Origin: Polymorphobacter megasporae
GTDB taxonomy: Bacteria; Pseudomonadota; Alphaproteobacteria; Sphingomonadales; Sphingomonadaceae
NCBI RefSeq assembly: GCF_018982885.2
Contig: NZ_CP081849.1
Location: forward strand, 124,001-188,000
DNA length: 64,000 nucleotides
Reading direction: 5' to 3'
Every line of letters starts with the position of its first letter. The first letter of the stretch is position 1. The notes under the pieces were generated by a model. That model was given only the letters and a program-made list of their open reading frames with translations, was not told where the DNA came from and ran no database searches. Shown in pieces: positions 33,299-43,248 of this stretch. The translations under genes were made by a program, and so were the position numbers.

Positions 33299-36200
33299 TC
33301 TGGGGGCGTAAGTCGGTTGCCGCGAAGCCAGCCGTTCCGGCGGCGCGGTACCGGGTTGAGGATACCGGCCTCGTGCTGTTGGCCGGCGCTGACGAAACTC
33401 CGCGGTCGGCCGCTGCGTCGGCGCTCGTCGAGGAGTTCTGCGACGAAGGCTTCGCCTCTGGCGTGGAGGGCGGACAGCTCCTCGCTTGGGATCATCTTTA
33501 CGGCCTGCTGGAGGACCCCGAGCGCCGGGACGAGATGGAGGTGCTCGGCCTGCCGGAGCAAATAGAGGCGGCTCCTCGCCTCGTCAGCCGCGGATCGCTG
33601 ACCGATGCCGCGTTCTCGGTCGCCATTGACGGATGGCTTGACGGTGACCGGCGCACGATCCACGCCGCACAGCTTCGCGGCGGCGTGCTCGAACTGGACG
33701 GCGTCGCGCACCTTCTTCCTCTGGACGTCTGGCGGCTGGTCGACCGCGTAAGGGCCTTCGGGCGCCGTCCGCCGGAGGAGCGGGGCGAGACGGCGCAGCG
33801 GGGTGCTTGGGGAGGCATCCGCCGTGATGCTCTCGCCGCGGGCGCGATGCTCGACGATTTCCTCTACCGAACGGTGGTCCTCACTCCCGACAAGCTCCAG
33901 CTGTCGCTGCGGCGCGAAAAGGACCTCGGCCTCGTGGAGGTCCAGCCCTGGTTCGAGGGGGCGCCGAGCCACTGGCTCGGCGCGTTCGACGCTTCGGCCA
34001 AGGTCCGCGACCGGTACGACCTCGTCACCCCGGAGGGCGTAGTGCAGGTCATCGTGTCGCCCGAGGTTGCGACTGTGCTCCGCGAAATCAAGCGGATGCC
34101 AGGGCGCCGCATTGCCGGGGAGCGGGCGCAGGCGTTTTTGGTCAATCCGGTCGCGGCGCTCGGTCCGGACGCGGCCGACGCTCTGGACACTGCGCAGTTT
34201 GAGCAGGCGAAGGAAGAGGCGGGCATCTCGTTCGACCGTTTCGCGGCGATCGTTCCGGAGACTCACGGCGAGGGCGCACTGGGGCTGATGATCGTCTCTG
34301 GCTCCGGCGAGCGGGTTGAGACCCGGCAGGTGATGCTCGACGATGTCGACGTCCGCGAATTCGTGGACCGGGTCGAGGGACACATGGCGCGAGGGCTGCA
34401 ACTGTGCGCTTGGGACGACTACGAATTCGAGCTGGACGGCGACAGCGCCCTTCACTGCGCTGCCTTGCGCCGTGCGGTCGACCGCTACGCCGCGTCGCTG
34501 ATCAGCCACGGTCAAGTCTACGACCTCACCGGCTATTCCGACCGCGTCGGGGGTATTGGCCAGGAGACCTCGTTCTACTCGCCGCAGGTCTCGCGGAAGA
34601 AAGATGGCGAGGGCTGGTTTCCCGAGAACCTCGTGCCGTTAATCGGCTGGACCGATCCCGAGACGGGCCAGCCTGTATCCATCCCTCTGACACCCGAGGT
34701 CGCGGGCCAGCTCCGCGCGGACCTCGACGAGGCCCGCCGCACCGGAAGCGACACGGTGTCCGTCACTGGCTGCCCGTCACCCATGCCCGTGGGAGAAGCG
34801 CAGGCAATACTGTCCACCTTTGCGCAGGTCGGGGCGGAGGCGCGGTCCGGCACGTTCGATCCTTCGCGGCCGCCCTCGACCCGGAAGCGTCCAACCCTCA
34901 TCCTCAAGGGGAACATTGAACAGGTCGACTACAGGGAGGAACGGTTGGCAGCGCTCGCGGCGCCTCGGGCAGCGCCGCTGCTGCCGGCCGCTCTGCGTCC
35001 GGAGATGGAGCTGAAGGAGCACCAGCTCGCCGGCTTGGCGTGGATGCAACATCTCCTAGCGCTGGCGCCTGACCGCTGTCGCGGGGCGCTGCTCGCCGAC
35101 GACATGGGGCTCGGTAAGACCGTGCAGATCCTGTCGCTCATTGCGCGCGCACGGGAAGACGATCCCGGCACTCCGCCGGCGCTCGTCGTGGCGCCGCTGA
35201 CGCTTCTGGAGAACTGGCGGGAGGAAGCCGAGAAGTTCCTGCTGCCCGGATCGCTGAAGCTGCTGACAGCGTATGGCGACGGCCTCGCCGACCTCAGGGT
35301 AAACCGTTCGGCGGTCGACGAGCAGTTGCGCCGTGAAGGCCTGGTGAGGTTCCTCAAGCCAGACTGGCGCGGCGACGCCGACGTGGTGCTTACGACCTAC
35401 GAGACGTTGCGCGACCTCGAGTTCTCCTTTGCCCGGGAACTGTGGTCGATCATGGTCTGCGACGAGGCGCAGAAGATTAAGAATCCAAACGCGGCGATGA
35501 CCCGCGCCGCGAAGAAGCAGCAGGCAGCCTTCAGGATCGCATGCACCGGCACCCCGGTCGAAAACAGCCTCGTCGATCTCTGGTGCCTCTTCGATTTCGT
35601 CCAGCCAGGGCTCCTGGGGGCACTGAACGAGTTCGGCACCGACTACCGCAGGCCAATCGAGGCGAACGGCGACGCGGAACGAGCAAAGGTAGAGGAGCTT
35701 CGCGCCATTATCGAGCCACAGCTGCTTCGACGCATGAAGTCCGAGGTGGCCGCCGACCTGAAGGCAAAGGTCGTGGATCCCGCTAGCCGCCGCCTGTCGA
35801 TGAGCGTGTCCCAGCGAAGCCTCTACGTCAGTGCCATCGAGGGGTTCCGGGCACGAGCTGACAAGGCAGGAGCGCATCTGGGCTTGCTCCACCGGCTACG
35901 CTTGATCTGTTCGGAACCCGGCGGCGGGGACGGCGCTGAGGCGTACGACACAGTCGAGGCCTACCGATCGCGGTCGCCTAAGCTGGACTGGCTGATCGCG
36001 ACCCTCGCCGCAGTGCGCGACCGCGACGAGAAGGTCATCATCTTCTGCGAATTCAAGGCGATCCAGCGCCTCCTGCGGCATTACATCAGAGAGGCCTTCG
36101 GCATCGCGGTGGATGTCATAAACGGCGACACGACGGCGGCCGGCGGCGCGGCAGACAGCCGCCAGAAGCGAATCCAGGCGTTCCAGGAGCGGCCGGGGTT

Positions 36201-36516
36201 CGGGGTGATCATCCTCTCACCGGTCGCCGTCGGGTTCGGGGTTAACATGCAGGCCGCAAACCACGTGGTGCACTTCACGCGGACCTGGAATCCCGCCAAG
36301 GAGGATCAGGCGACCGACCGCGCCTACCGGATCGGGCAGACCCGGGACGTATTCGACTACTATCCGACGGTGGCAGCCGACGACTTCAAGACCTTCGACG
36401 TCAAGCTTGACGAGCTGCTTGAGCGTAAGCGTGCGCTAGCCGGAGACATGCTGAACGGGACGGGTGAGATCGGCGGCCGCGAGTTCGACATTGAGGAGTT
36501 GCGGCCGTCCACGTGA
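33295..36516 (+). CDS. zorD: ZorD, SNF2-type helicase/nuclease of type I Zorya
   Basis: About 1073 residues. The C-terminal half is a SNF2-family ATPase: LADDMGLGKTVQILSLIARA (motif I, about residue 603), MVCDEAQKIKNPNAAM (II, about residue 722), IACTGTPVENSLVDLWCLFD (III), GVIILSPVAVGFGVNMQAAN (V) and QATDRAYRIGQTRDVF (VI). The long N-terminal part should be the regulatory region. The GTG at 33295 overlaps the zorC stop (GTGA), typical of coupling; an in-frame ATG at 33259 would add 12 residues. It is the last gene, 77 bases before a Tn3-type terminal repeat. Confidence 0.85.
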   Translation: MIWGRKSVAAKPAVPAARYRVEDTGLVLLAGADETPRSAAASALVEEFCDEGFASGVEGGQLLAWDHLYGLLEDPERRDEMEVLGLPEQIEAAPRLVSRGSLTDAAFSVAIDGWLDGDRRTIHAAQLRGGVLELDGVAHLLPLDVWRLVDRVRAFGRRPPEERGETAQRGAWGGIRRDALAAGAMLDDFLYRTVVLTPDKLQLSLRREKDLGLVEVQPWFEGAPSHWLGAFDASAKVRDRYDLVTPEGVVQVIVSPEVATVLREIKRMPGRRIAGERAQAFLVNPVAALGPDAADALDTAQFEQAKEEAGISFDRFAAIVPETHGEGALGLMIVSGSGERVETRQVMLDDVDVREFVDRVEGHMARGLQLCAWDDYEFELDGDSALHCAALRRAVDRYAASLISHGQVYDLTGYSDRVGGIGQETSFYSPQVSRKKDGEGWFPENLVPLIGWTDPETGQPVSIPLTPEVAGQLRADLDEARRTGSDTVSVTGCPSPMPVGEAQAILSTFAQVGAEARSGTFDPSRPPSTRKRPTLILKGNIEQVDYREERLAALAAPRAAPLLPAALRPEMELKEHQLAGLAWMQHLLALAPDRCRGALLADDMGLGKTVQILSLIARAREDDPGTPPALVVAPLTLLENWREEAEKFLLPGSLKLLTAYGDGLADLRVNRSAVDEQLRREGLVRFLKPDWRGDADVVLTTYETLRDLEFSFARELWSIMVCDEAQKIKNPNAAMTRAAKKQQAAFRIACTGTPVENSLVDLWCLFDFVQPGLLGALNEFGTDYRRPIEANGDAERAKVEELRAIIEPQLLRRMKSEVAADLKAKVVDPASRRLSMSVSQRSLYVSAIEGFRARADKAGAHLGLLHRLRLICSEPGGGDGAEAYDTVEAYRSRSPKLDWLIATLAAVRDRDEKVIIFCEFKAIQRLLRHYIREAFGIAVDVINGDTTAAGGAADSRQKRIQAFQERPGFGVIILSPVAVGFGVNMQAANHVVHFTRTWNPAKEDQATDRAYRIGQTRDVFDYYPTVAADDFKTFDVKLDELLERKRALAGDMLNGTGEIGGREFDIEELRPST

Positions 36517-36592
36517 CGTTGCGCGGGACTCAGCTTTGGTTGGAAACGCGATCCGTTTCGACCGTCGGTGCGCGCAGCCGCAGGTCGTACCT

Positions 36593-36630
36593 GGGGTCTG
36601 AGTAGCAGTGGAACAGAAAACCTACACAAG
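36593..36630 (+). repeat. Tn3-family 38-bp terminal inverted repeat (left end)
   Basis: Starts ggggtctgagtagcagtgga and continues gaacagaaaacctacacaag. It matches the Tn3 terminal-repeat layout (outer GGGGTCTGA, CAGTGGAAC and GAAAA in the middle). The outer GGGG faces zorD, so the transposon extends rightwards. No partner repeat was found by eye up to 45 kb. Confidence 0.8.
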
Positions 36631-36635
36631 GTCGG

Positions 36636-39600
36636 TCACGCGTCGTCGATGCCCACGGCGTTTGGATCGCGGAGCGGCCTGAGTTCGCCGCGCGCGACGG
36701 TTTCCGGCAACGTGAAGGCGTACCGGCCGAGCATATTAATATGCTTAAAGCCGAGCGGGGACAGCCGGGCGACATCTTCGGGCCGGACGTCGAAGCCTTC
36801 GGCGCGGAGGCGCTCCAGCGCCGCGTCCATGTAGATCGTGTTCCACAAGACGACGAGATTGACGACGAGGCCGAGCGCACCAAGCTGATCTTCCTGACCT
36901 CGCGATAGCGCTGCCGCAATTCACCACGCTTGCCGTGGAAGATAATCCGCGCCAGCTGGTGGCGACCTTCGCCGCGATTAAGTTGAATCAGGATGCGGCG
37001 GCGGTAACTCTCGTCGTCGATGAAGCGCAACATATAAAGCGTCTTGGCGAGGCGGCCCAGTTCCTGAAGCGCCCGAGCCAACTTGGTCGGACGATCGTTG
37101 GTCTGCAGCGTGCGGGTAATCCCAGCGGCGCGGACGACGCCCAGCTTCAGCGAGCCGGCAAGGCGCAACAGGTCGTCCCAGTGTTCGGCAATAAGCTTGA
37201 TGTTGATCCGGTGCGCGGCGAGTTCGTCGAGCGCGCCGTAATCGGCTTTGCCATCGATGCGCCAGAACCTGGCACCGCCGATGTCGGCAAGGCGAGGGCT
37301 GAACTGGTAGCCGAGGAGATGGAAGATGCCGAAGACCGTGTCGGTATAGCCGGCGGTATCGGTCATGATCTCGGTCGGCGTGAGTTCGGTTTCCTGCTCG
37401 AGCACGACGGCGAGCAAATGGAGGCTGTCGCGCAACGTGCCTGGCACCGTTACCGCATTGAGCCCGGTGAACTGATCGGAGGCGAGATTGTACCAGGTCA
37501 CGCCCCGCTTCTGGCCAAAATAATGCGGGTTCGGCCCCGAATGGATCGTGCGCACGGGCACAGTGAAGCGCAGCCCATCGGCGGACGCCACTTCGCCCCC
37601 GCCCCATGCATGGGCCAGTGGGATCGCATTCTGGGCGGCGACGAGCATGGCGTTTGCGGCGGTCAGGGTGTCGGCGCGCAGGAAGTTCTGCTTGACCCAG
37701 CTCAGTCGCGACCGGCGCAGTTCGGGCGCGTCCAATCGGACGAGAGGCTCGAAGCCGGTATTGGTCGCTTCGGCGACGAGCACCGCGCAGATCGTGGTGG
37801 CGACGTCCTCGGCCCGAGCGGCCCCTTCGCTCGCATGCGTGAAGGCTGCTGCAAAGTCCGTGCGCGCATGAACCTCCAGGATGAGTTCCGGCAAATCGAG
37901 CCGTGGCAGTAGTGCATCTACCGCGGCACGCAGAGCGATCAGGCTTGGCGGATCGTCGATCTTGTCCAGGGATTCGAGGGAGAGGTCCGCGCCTTGCTCG
38001 GACCGCACGATCGTCACCGCTGCGTTGGCTGGCAGGCGTGCTTCGGTCTCGCGGTAGGCAAGATCGAGCCGCCGCGAAAGGGCGTCGAGCTCATCATCGG
38101 ATGATGCCGACACCCCGACGGTCCGGCAGACAACCGGTCTTGCGGCTTCCCATGCGGCGCCTGAAAGCAGGCCTTTGCGCGGATCGGCATAGCGCAGCGA
38201 TCGCAACGGAAAGATGTCGCGCCGCCGGATTGCGTGACGCAACCGGTCGAGAATGCAGAGCCGATAGCCGATCAGATCGAGTGTGCCGTCCTCCTTCCGC
38301 AGCTGTCTCGCCCAGCTCTTCGGAGCAAAGGCAGTCGGTGGCGGCCCTGGACGCTTGCCGCCGGCGTGAACGACCCTCAAGAACTCGATGGCATCGAGCA
38401 AAGGCTTGCCCGCCGGCGCCGCGTCTAGTTCGAGGCCAGCCAGCAATTTAGGAAGGTAGCTAATCCTGCGCTGATGTTGGCGAAGCTCGACGAAGTAGAT
38501 GTCGTCGACAGGCTGCGCGAGAGCGCCGATGCGTTCGATCGCGGCAGCGAGCGCCTCAGGGTCGACCACTGCGAAGACGACAGAACGTACATTGGCGTCG
38601 ACGGTGGTTTCGTCCAGCAGCACCTTGCCGACAGCGCGAAGTTTGAGCGCGGCGGCATCGAGATCCCTGAGCGACCGCATGCGCGCTTCTCGTGACACGG
38701 CCTGGGCGCGAGCAAACATCGTCGTCGATACTGCATCAAACAGGTCGATGACGTCGTCGCCGGCGCTCGCTTCCAGCGTGCGGGTGAACGCGACCAGCGT
38801 CGAAGCGCGGCGATCATCTGGCAGGCGCGATACCGCTTGGGCACGCGCCGCCGATGCGAACCGCGCGAGCGCCGCTGCCTTAGCCGGCGGCACGCGGTCG
38901 AGTTCTGGAAGGCCATCTGCAAGAGCGCGGATTTCAGCAAGGCGGGCAATAGCGCGGCTGATTTCCGGACCGCTTTGTACGTAAGGCCCGTCACGCAGCC
39001 GATCGAGCGGGCTCTGGCGTTCGTTCGCCGGCACGGTAACCAGGCCGTCGAGCCGCTCGCGTTGCTCGACCGTGAGCGTTTCGGTCAGGCGTCGATGCAG
39101 ATTATTGTGCATCCGGGCTCTCACCCTGGCAACAGCACGTTCGAGCACCGAGATGCCCGGCAGAATGACCTTGGCAGCCTGCAACCAGGCGACCGCCCGC
39201 TCGAACAAAGTCGAAGGTCGGTCGGTGCCGGTCCAGCACAGCGCGTACAAAAAGCGATGAAGCCGGAAGGTGACGCCGAAATCGGTCAGGAGGCGATAGC
39301 CATAGCGTTCGCGAATGCGCGGGCCATGGCGCCAGCGTCCGGCACTCGCGACATAGGTCGCCATCAACTCGGCCGAACCCGTGATAGCCAACTGGTCGCC
39401 GGAGAAGCGGACGACCGATGCCGGCGTTAGCCCCGGGTCTTCGAGGAAGGTGCCGAGCAAGCGGATCGAGCCGAGCTGGACTGCAACTCCAAGACGGTTG
39501 TGGTCGCCGCGATGTTCGCCGACGAAGGCGCGGTCGGCGTCGTCGAGGTGAAAATGCCGCGCCAATTGTTCTGCCGTCGGATCGCCCAGGAAGCGCCCAT

Positions 39601-39640
39601 ATCGGCTTGCCTGCTCGTCGGAGAGAAAGCCGACCGGCAT
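36636..39640 (-). pseudogene. tnpA: Tn3-family transposase TnpA with a one-base frameshift
   Basis: The start MPVGFLSDEQASRYGRFLGD (39640) lies 8 bases after the resolvase stop. The core includes IHSGPNPHYFGQKRGVTWYN, EIMTDTAGYTDTVFGIFHLL and NRGEGRHQLARIIFHGKRGE. After LRQRYRE (near 36897) the frame shifts. The expected ending, LVVLWNTIYMDAALERLRAE then LSPLGFKHINMLGRYAF, continues in another minus-strand frame and stops at 36636. A single missing G in that stretch explains it. About 1000 residues before repair, as usual for the family. It is either recently inactivated or carries a sequencing error. Confidence 0.85.
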
Positions 39641-39647
39641 CGATCGG

Positions 39648-40262
39648 CTAAATTGCGCGCGTGGACTTGGTGCGCTTGCCCAACAGCGGACCGGCGAGGT
39701 CGCGCGGCTGCCCTTTGGCATCGACATAGGCGTAGAGCGTCGACACCGAGACACCGAGTTGCTTGGCGACATCGCGCGCGGCGTTGTCGCGATCGGCCAT
39801 CATTGCCATCGCGGCCTTTAGCTTCTGCTTTGTCATGACACGCGGGCGCCCTCCAGCGCGACCGCGGGCGCGAGCAGCCGCAAGACCCGCCATCGTCCGC
39901 TCGTGAATGAGATCGCGCTCGAACTCGGCCAAGGTCGCAAAGATGCCAAACACCAGGCGGCCGGTCGCGGTGGTGGTGTCGACGTCGCCGGTCAGCACTT
40001 TCAGCCCGACGCCGCGCTTCTGCAGATCGCCGACCAGTCCTACGACGTGCGGCAACGAACGGCCGATGCGGTCTAGCTTCCACACGGCCAGGGCATCGCC
40101 GTCACGAGCGACCTCAACTGCCTGGGCCAGGCCCGGACGATCGGTGGCGCGGCCTGAGCAGACGTCTTCGTACACCCGTTCGCATCCCGCGCGCTTCAGC
40201 GCGTCGCGTTGAAGGTCGAGGCTCTGCTCCCCCGTCGACACCCGCATGTACCCGATCAGCAT
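39648..40262 (-). CDS. tnpR: Serine recombinase (Tn3 resolvase)
   Basis: 204 residues. MLIGYMRVSTGEQSLDLQRD carries the catalytic Ser10; ALAVWKLDRIGRSLPHVVGL, FGIFATLAEFERDLIHERT and a C-terminal helix-turn-helix (DVAKQLGVSVSTLYAYV) complete the fold. It resolves cointegrates at a res site, expected in the roughly 220 bases upstream (40263-40485). The start at 40262 is preferred because the conserved Met-Leu-Ile-Gly-Tyr begins there. Confidence 0.9.
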   Translation of the reverse strand: MLIGYMRVSTGEQSLDLQRDALKRAGCERVYEDVCSGRATDRPGLAQAVEVARDGDALAVWKLDRIGRSLPHVVGLVGDLQKRGVGLKVLTGDVDTTTATGRLVFGIFATLAEFERDLIHERTMAGLAAARARGRAGGRPRVMTKQKLKAAMAMMADRDNAARDVAKQLGVSVSTLYAYVDAKGQPRDLAGPLLGKRTKSTRAI

Positions 40263-40485
40263 CGCCAGTTTTTGCCTCCCCACAGAATCTACAGTGAGAG
40301 GGGTTTACCGGCTACAGGTTTCTGGACGGGTTGATATAAAAAATAACACCCGTTTGGCCGCTCCGACCGACGATCGCGGACGTCACAACAAACGGCGGTT
40401 TGTTGGAGGGGAAGATCGGCAGCTTCCACCCTAGTGACGCCTGTGCCAACTTAGTACCAGGGGCCGACATGGAGCATTGGAGCCG

Positions 40486-41037
40486 ATGATGACCGAGCGG
40501 GAACAGGGACCGGGCTACTCCGAGGCAGAACTAACTCTTGCTCAAGAGCGATTTGGTCTCCGTTTCCCTCCCGACTTATCTGACCTATTTAGAAGTCGCC
40601 GTCCGTCAAAGTGGTACGACTGGCTTTTGGACGGGCACAAAATTGACGAAATGCTTGCAAAGCCAATCCAAGGCATGGTTAACGATGCCCGTTATAATTC
40701 CACTTGGTGGCCCGAATGGGGCGAACGACCACGGAGTAAGGCGGAGCAGAGCAGGATTGTTCAGAGGATGGCTAACGAAGCTCCTAAGCTAATCCCATTG
40801 TGCGGGAACCGATTTATTCCCGAAGAACCTCATGATCGCGGCAACCCCATATTCTCTGTCATGGGAGGGGACATCATCTACTACGGGTATGACCTAGAGA
40901 ATTTCCTAGAGAATGATGGACTGGACCTTCACCGAGCCAGCGATTTTCGCTTAGTAGGAAAACTCCGCCGCATTTCATTTTGGTCCGACGCCGTCGAACG
41001 CGCCTGCGACCCGGCATTCAAAATGACTGACGGCTGA
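40486..41037 (+). CDS. SMI1/KNR4 (SUKH)-like protein
   Basis: 183 residues. LAQERFGLRFPPDLSDLFRS near the start, PLCGNRFIPEEPHDRGNPIF, SVMGGDIIYYGYDLENFLEN and a late VGKLRRISFWSDAVER match SUKH-superfamily proteins, many of which are immunity proteins for nuclease-type toxins. Base composition is lower in GC than neighbours. It lies between tnpR and the IS3 element, so it is probably a passenger of the Tn3-type transposon. ATG 40486 and 40489 are adjacent; the GGAG at 40479 favours 40489. No toxin gene is visible next to it. Confidence 0.65.
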   Translation: MMTEREQGPGYSEAELTLAQERFGLRFPPDLSDLFRSRRPSKWYDWLLDGHKIDEMLAKPIQGMVNDARYNSTWWPEWGERPRSKAEQSRIVQRMANEAPKLIPLCGNRFIPEEPHDRGNPIFSVMGGDIIYYGYDLENFLENDGLDLHRASDFRLVGKLRRISFWSDAVERACDPAFKMTDG

Positions 41038-41191
41038 GCCTTGGAGCCTTGTAGTATCGCCATCTGAAGGCCGCCAGATCGTTCGCGCACAACCCTGGCC
41101 GTTGAGTGACATCGGACCCTTGCCTGAAAGCGGTTATCCGTTCAGCTCGCTTCGTCATCTGGCATGTAGGATCTGACGTGACCCCCGGCTT

Positions 41192-42097
41192 TCATCCAGC
41201 GGCAACCAGAGACCGGTTGGTGTTGTCGCGCACGAGCGCGGGCGAAGCAACGGGCGGGGTTAACCCCGCCCGTTGCTTTTCGAGGCCGGCGGCGAACGCC
41301 GCCGGGGTGGCGTAACCGAGCGAGGAGTGCGGCCGCTCGGTGTTGTAATCGTCGACCCAGCGGGCAAGGATCGCTCGGGCCTGGCCGATCGTGAAGAACA
41401 GCGTCTCGTTGAGCAACTCGTCGCGCATGCGACCATTGAAGCTCTCGACGAACCCGTTCTGCGTCGGCTTGCCCGGCGCGATGTAGTGCCAGTCGATGCC
41501 GACGTCGCCACACCAGGCCAGCACCGCGTTCGACGTCAGCTCAGTGCCATTATCGCTGACGATCATCTTGGGTGCGCCGCGCCTTGCAATCAGATCGGTC
41601 AGCTCGCGGACCACCCGTCGGCCCGAAATCGATGTATCGACCACCGCGGCCAGACACTCCCGCGTCACGTCGTCGACGATGTTGAGCACCCTGAACCGGC
41701 GCCCGGTGGCAAGCTGGTCATGCACGAAGTCGAGGCTCCAGCGCTGGTTGGGCAGCGCTATCACGGGCGCAGGTGCCCGCGCGCCAACGGCGCGCCTACG
41801 TCCTTTGCGGCGACGCACGGTCAGGCCCTCCTCGCGGTATAGGCGCTGGGTCTTCTTGCGGTTGATGGTGATGCCGTCGCGGCGGAGCAGAATGTGCAGC
41901 CGCCGGTAGCCGAACCGCCGACGCTGCTGCGCCAGCTCATGCAGCCGCGACCGCAGGTCGCTATCATCGGCCCGGCACGAGCGATACCGCATGCTCTTGC
42001 GATCCGCCCCGACGACCATGCACGCCCGCCGCTCGCTCATCCCCAACGTCGTCTGGAGGTGCGCGACCGCCTCCCGCTTCGCGGCGGGCGCTACCAT
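41192..42097 (-). CDS. IS3-family transposase OrfB
   Basis: About 301 residues. It includes the HTH_21-type region [20 protein letters not shown] and the rve integrase core: [17 protein letters not shown] (first Asp), [17 protein letters not shown] (second Asp) and [20 protein letters not shown] (Glu), then [18 protein letters not shown]. OrfB is normally made as an OrfAB fusion by -1 frameshifting; a run of seven A (42097-42103 on the coding strand) at the end of orfA is the likely slippery site. It is probably silent now because orfA is interrupted. Confidence 0.85.
   Translation of the reverse strand: MVAPAAKREAVAHLQTTLGMSERRACMVVGADRKSMRYRSCRADDSDLRSRLHELAQQRRRFGYRRLHILLRRDGITINRKKTQRLYREEGLTVRRRKGRRRAVGARAPAPVIALPNQRWSLDFVHDQLATGRRFRVLNIVDDVTRECLAAVVDTSISGRRVVRELTDLIARRGAPKMIVSDNGTELTSNAVLAWCGDVGIDWHYIAPGKPTQNGFVESFNGRMRDELLNETLFFTIGQARAILARWVDDYNTERPHSSLGYATPAAFAAGLEKQRAGLTPPVASPALVRDNTNRSLVAAG
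41245..41278. repeat. 34-bp perfect palindrome at the 3' end of IS3 orfB
   Basis: Two 17-base halves starting aagcaacgggcggggtt, centred on TTAA, followed by two more T on the plus strand. It lies inside the last codons of orfB and could act as a transcription block. Its core GGCGGGGTTAACCCCGCC closely resembles the core of the palindrome in the IS21 element (44551-44592). Confidence 0.75.
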
Positions 42098-42310
42098 TTT
42101 TTTGACAGCAGATCCTTCAACCCCGCGTTGTCGAGCATCGTGTCTGCCAGCAGCCGCTTCAGCTTGCCGTTCTCCTCCTCGAGCGCCCGCAGCCGCTTCG
42201 CGTCGGACACCTCGAGGCCACCGAGCTTCGCCTTCCACGCATAATAGGTCGCGCTCGACATCGCGTGCCTGCGGCAAAGCTCCGTCACCACCGCGCCTGC
42301 CTCAGCCTCC
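42091..42310 (-). pseudogene. IS3 OrfA, C-terminal part, cut by the IS21 element
   Basis: Reads [40 protein letters not shown] and ends LKDLLSKKW. The matching N-terminal half, MKRKQFSEEQIIGILKE, is at 44657-44713. When joined across the duplicated CCTCC the codons run [14 protein letters not shown] without error. OrfA is the helix-turn-helix DNA-binding subunit. Confidence 0.85.
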
Positions 42311-42387
42311 TGTCAACGGGCACCGAAGTTTCCCTAATTGTGGGCGTTTAAAATTCCCTAGGTCGGCGGCGGGTTAGGTTTCGGTGA

Positions 42388-43248
42388 TCAACCGGGTTGG
42401 TGATCGTCACGATCCTTTTTTGGCGGGCGTCCGCGTCGCCTGGGCTCGGCGGGCAGGTTGGCGAGATGGCTGGCGCGCAGGTTCTCGGGGATGAGAGCGG
42501 CATGCTCGCGCATGCGGTAGCTCGAGCCCTCGATCTGGATGACGACGGCGTGATGCAGGAGCCGGTCGAGGAGTGCTGTGGCGACGACCGGGCTGCCGAA
42601 GATGTCGCCCCATTCGGCGAAGCCTCGGTTCGAGGTGAGGATCATCGCGCCCTTTTCGTAGCGCGCGTTGACCAGCTGGAAGAACAGGTTGCCGCCGCCG
42701 GGCGTCACCGGCAGGTAGCCGATCTCGTCGACGACGAGCAGCGACGCCCGGCACAGGAAGCGGATGCGCTCGCGCAGGGTGCCTTCGCGCTCGGCCTTGG
42801 CGAGCTGAGCGACGAGGTCGGCGAGCGGGATGAAGTAGACGAGTCTGCCGGCGCGTACTGCCTCGACGGCAAGCGCGGTGGCGAGATGGCTTTTGCCGGT
42901 GCCCGGTGGCCCGAGCAGGTGGACGACCTCAGCACGCGGGATGAAGTCGAGCCCGGCGAGCGCCATGATGCGGTTGCGGTCGAGCGATGGCTGGAACGAG
43001 AAGTCGAAGCCGGCGAGCGTCTTGACCACCGGCAGCCGCGCCATCCGCAGCGCCGCCTTGATCCGGCGGTTCTCCCGCAGCGACAGCTCCTCGAGCAGAA
43101 GCTCGTCGAGCGCTTCGATGCCGTCGATCTGGCCCTGCTCGATCCGGCGCAGCGTCGCGTCTAGCATCTCGAGCGCGCGGGGCATCTTCAGACCGACGAG
43201 GCTGCGGCGGATGTTGTCGACGCGTCCCGAGGCGGCGAGCAGGGTCAT
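42388..43248 (-). CDS. istB: IstB-type ATPase of the IS21 element
   Basis: 286 residues. Walker A is HLLGPPGTGKSHLATALAVE, Walker B is LLVVDEIGYLPVTPGGG, and SNRGFAEWGDIFGSPVVATA with LLDRLLHHAVVIQIEGSSYR follow, all IstB/DnaC-like AAA+ features. IstB assembles on target DNA and stimulates IstA. Its ATG overlaps the istA stop (ATGA). The C-terminal tail is basic (RRRGRPPKK). Confidence 0.92.
   Translation of the reverse strand: MTLLAASGRVDNIRRSLVGLKMPRALEMLDATLRRIEQGQIDGIEALDELLLEELSLRENRRIKAALRMARLPVVKTLAGFDFSFQPSLDRNRIMALAGLDFIPRAEVVHLLGPPGTGKSHLATALAVEAVRAGRLVYFIPLADLVAQLAKAEREGTLRERIRFLCRASLLVVDEIGYLPVTPGGGNLFFQLVNARYEKGAMILTSNRGFAEWGDIFGSPVVATALLDRLLHHAVVIQIEGSSYRMREHAALIPENLRASHLANLPAEPRRRGRPPKKDRDDHQPG

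Noticed and set aside
40316-40355. Palindrome acgggt...acccgt as the second Tn3 terminal repeat
   Set aside because: It does not match the left repeat at 36593; it more likely belongs to the resolvase res region.
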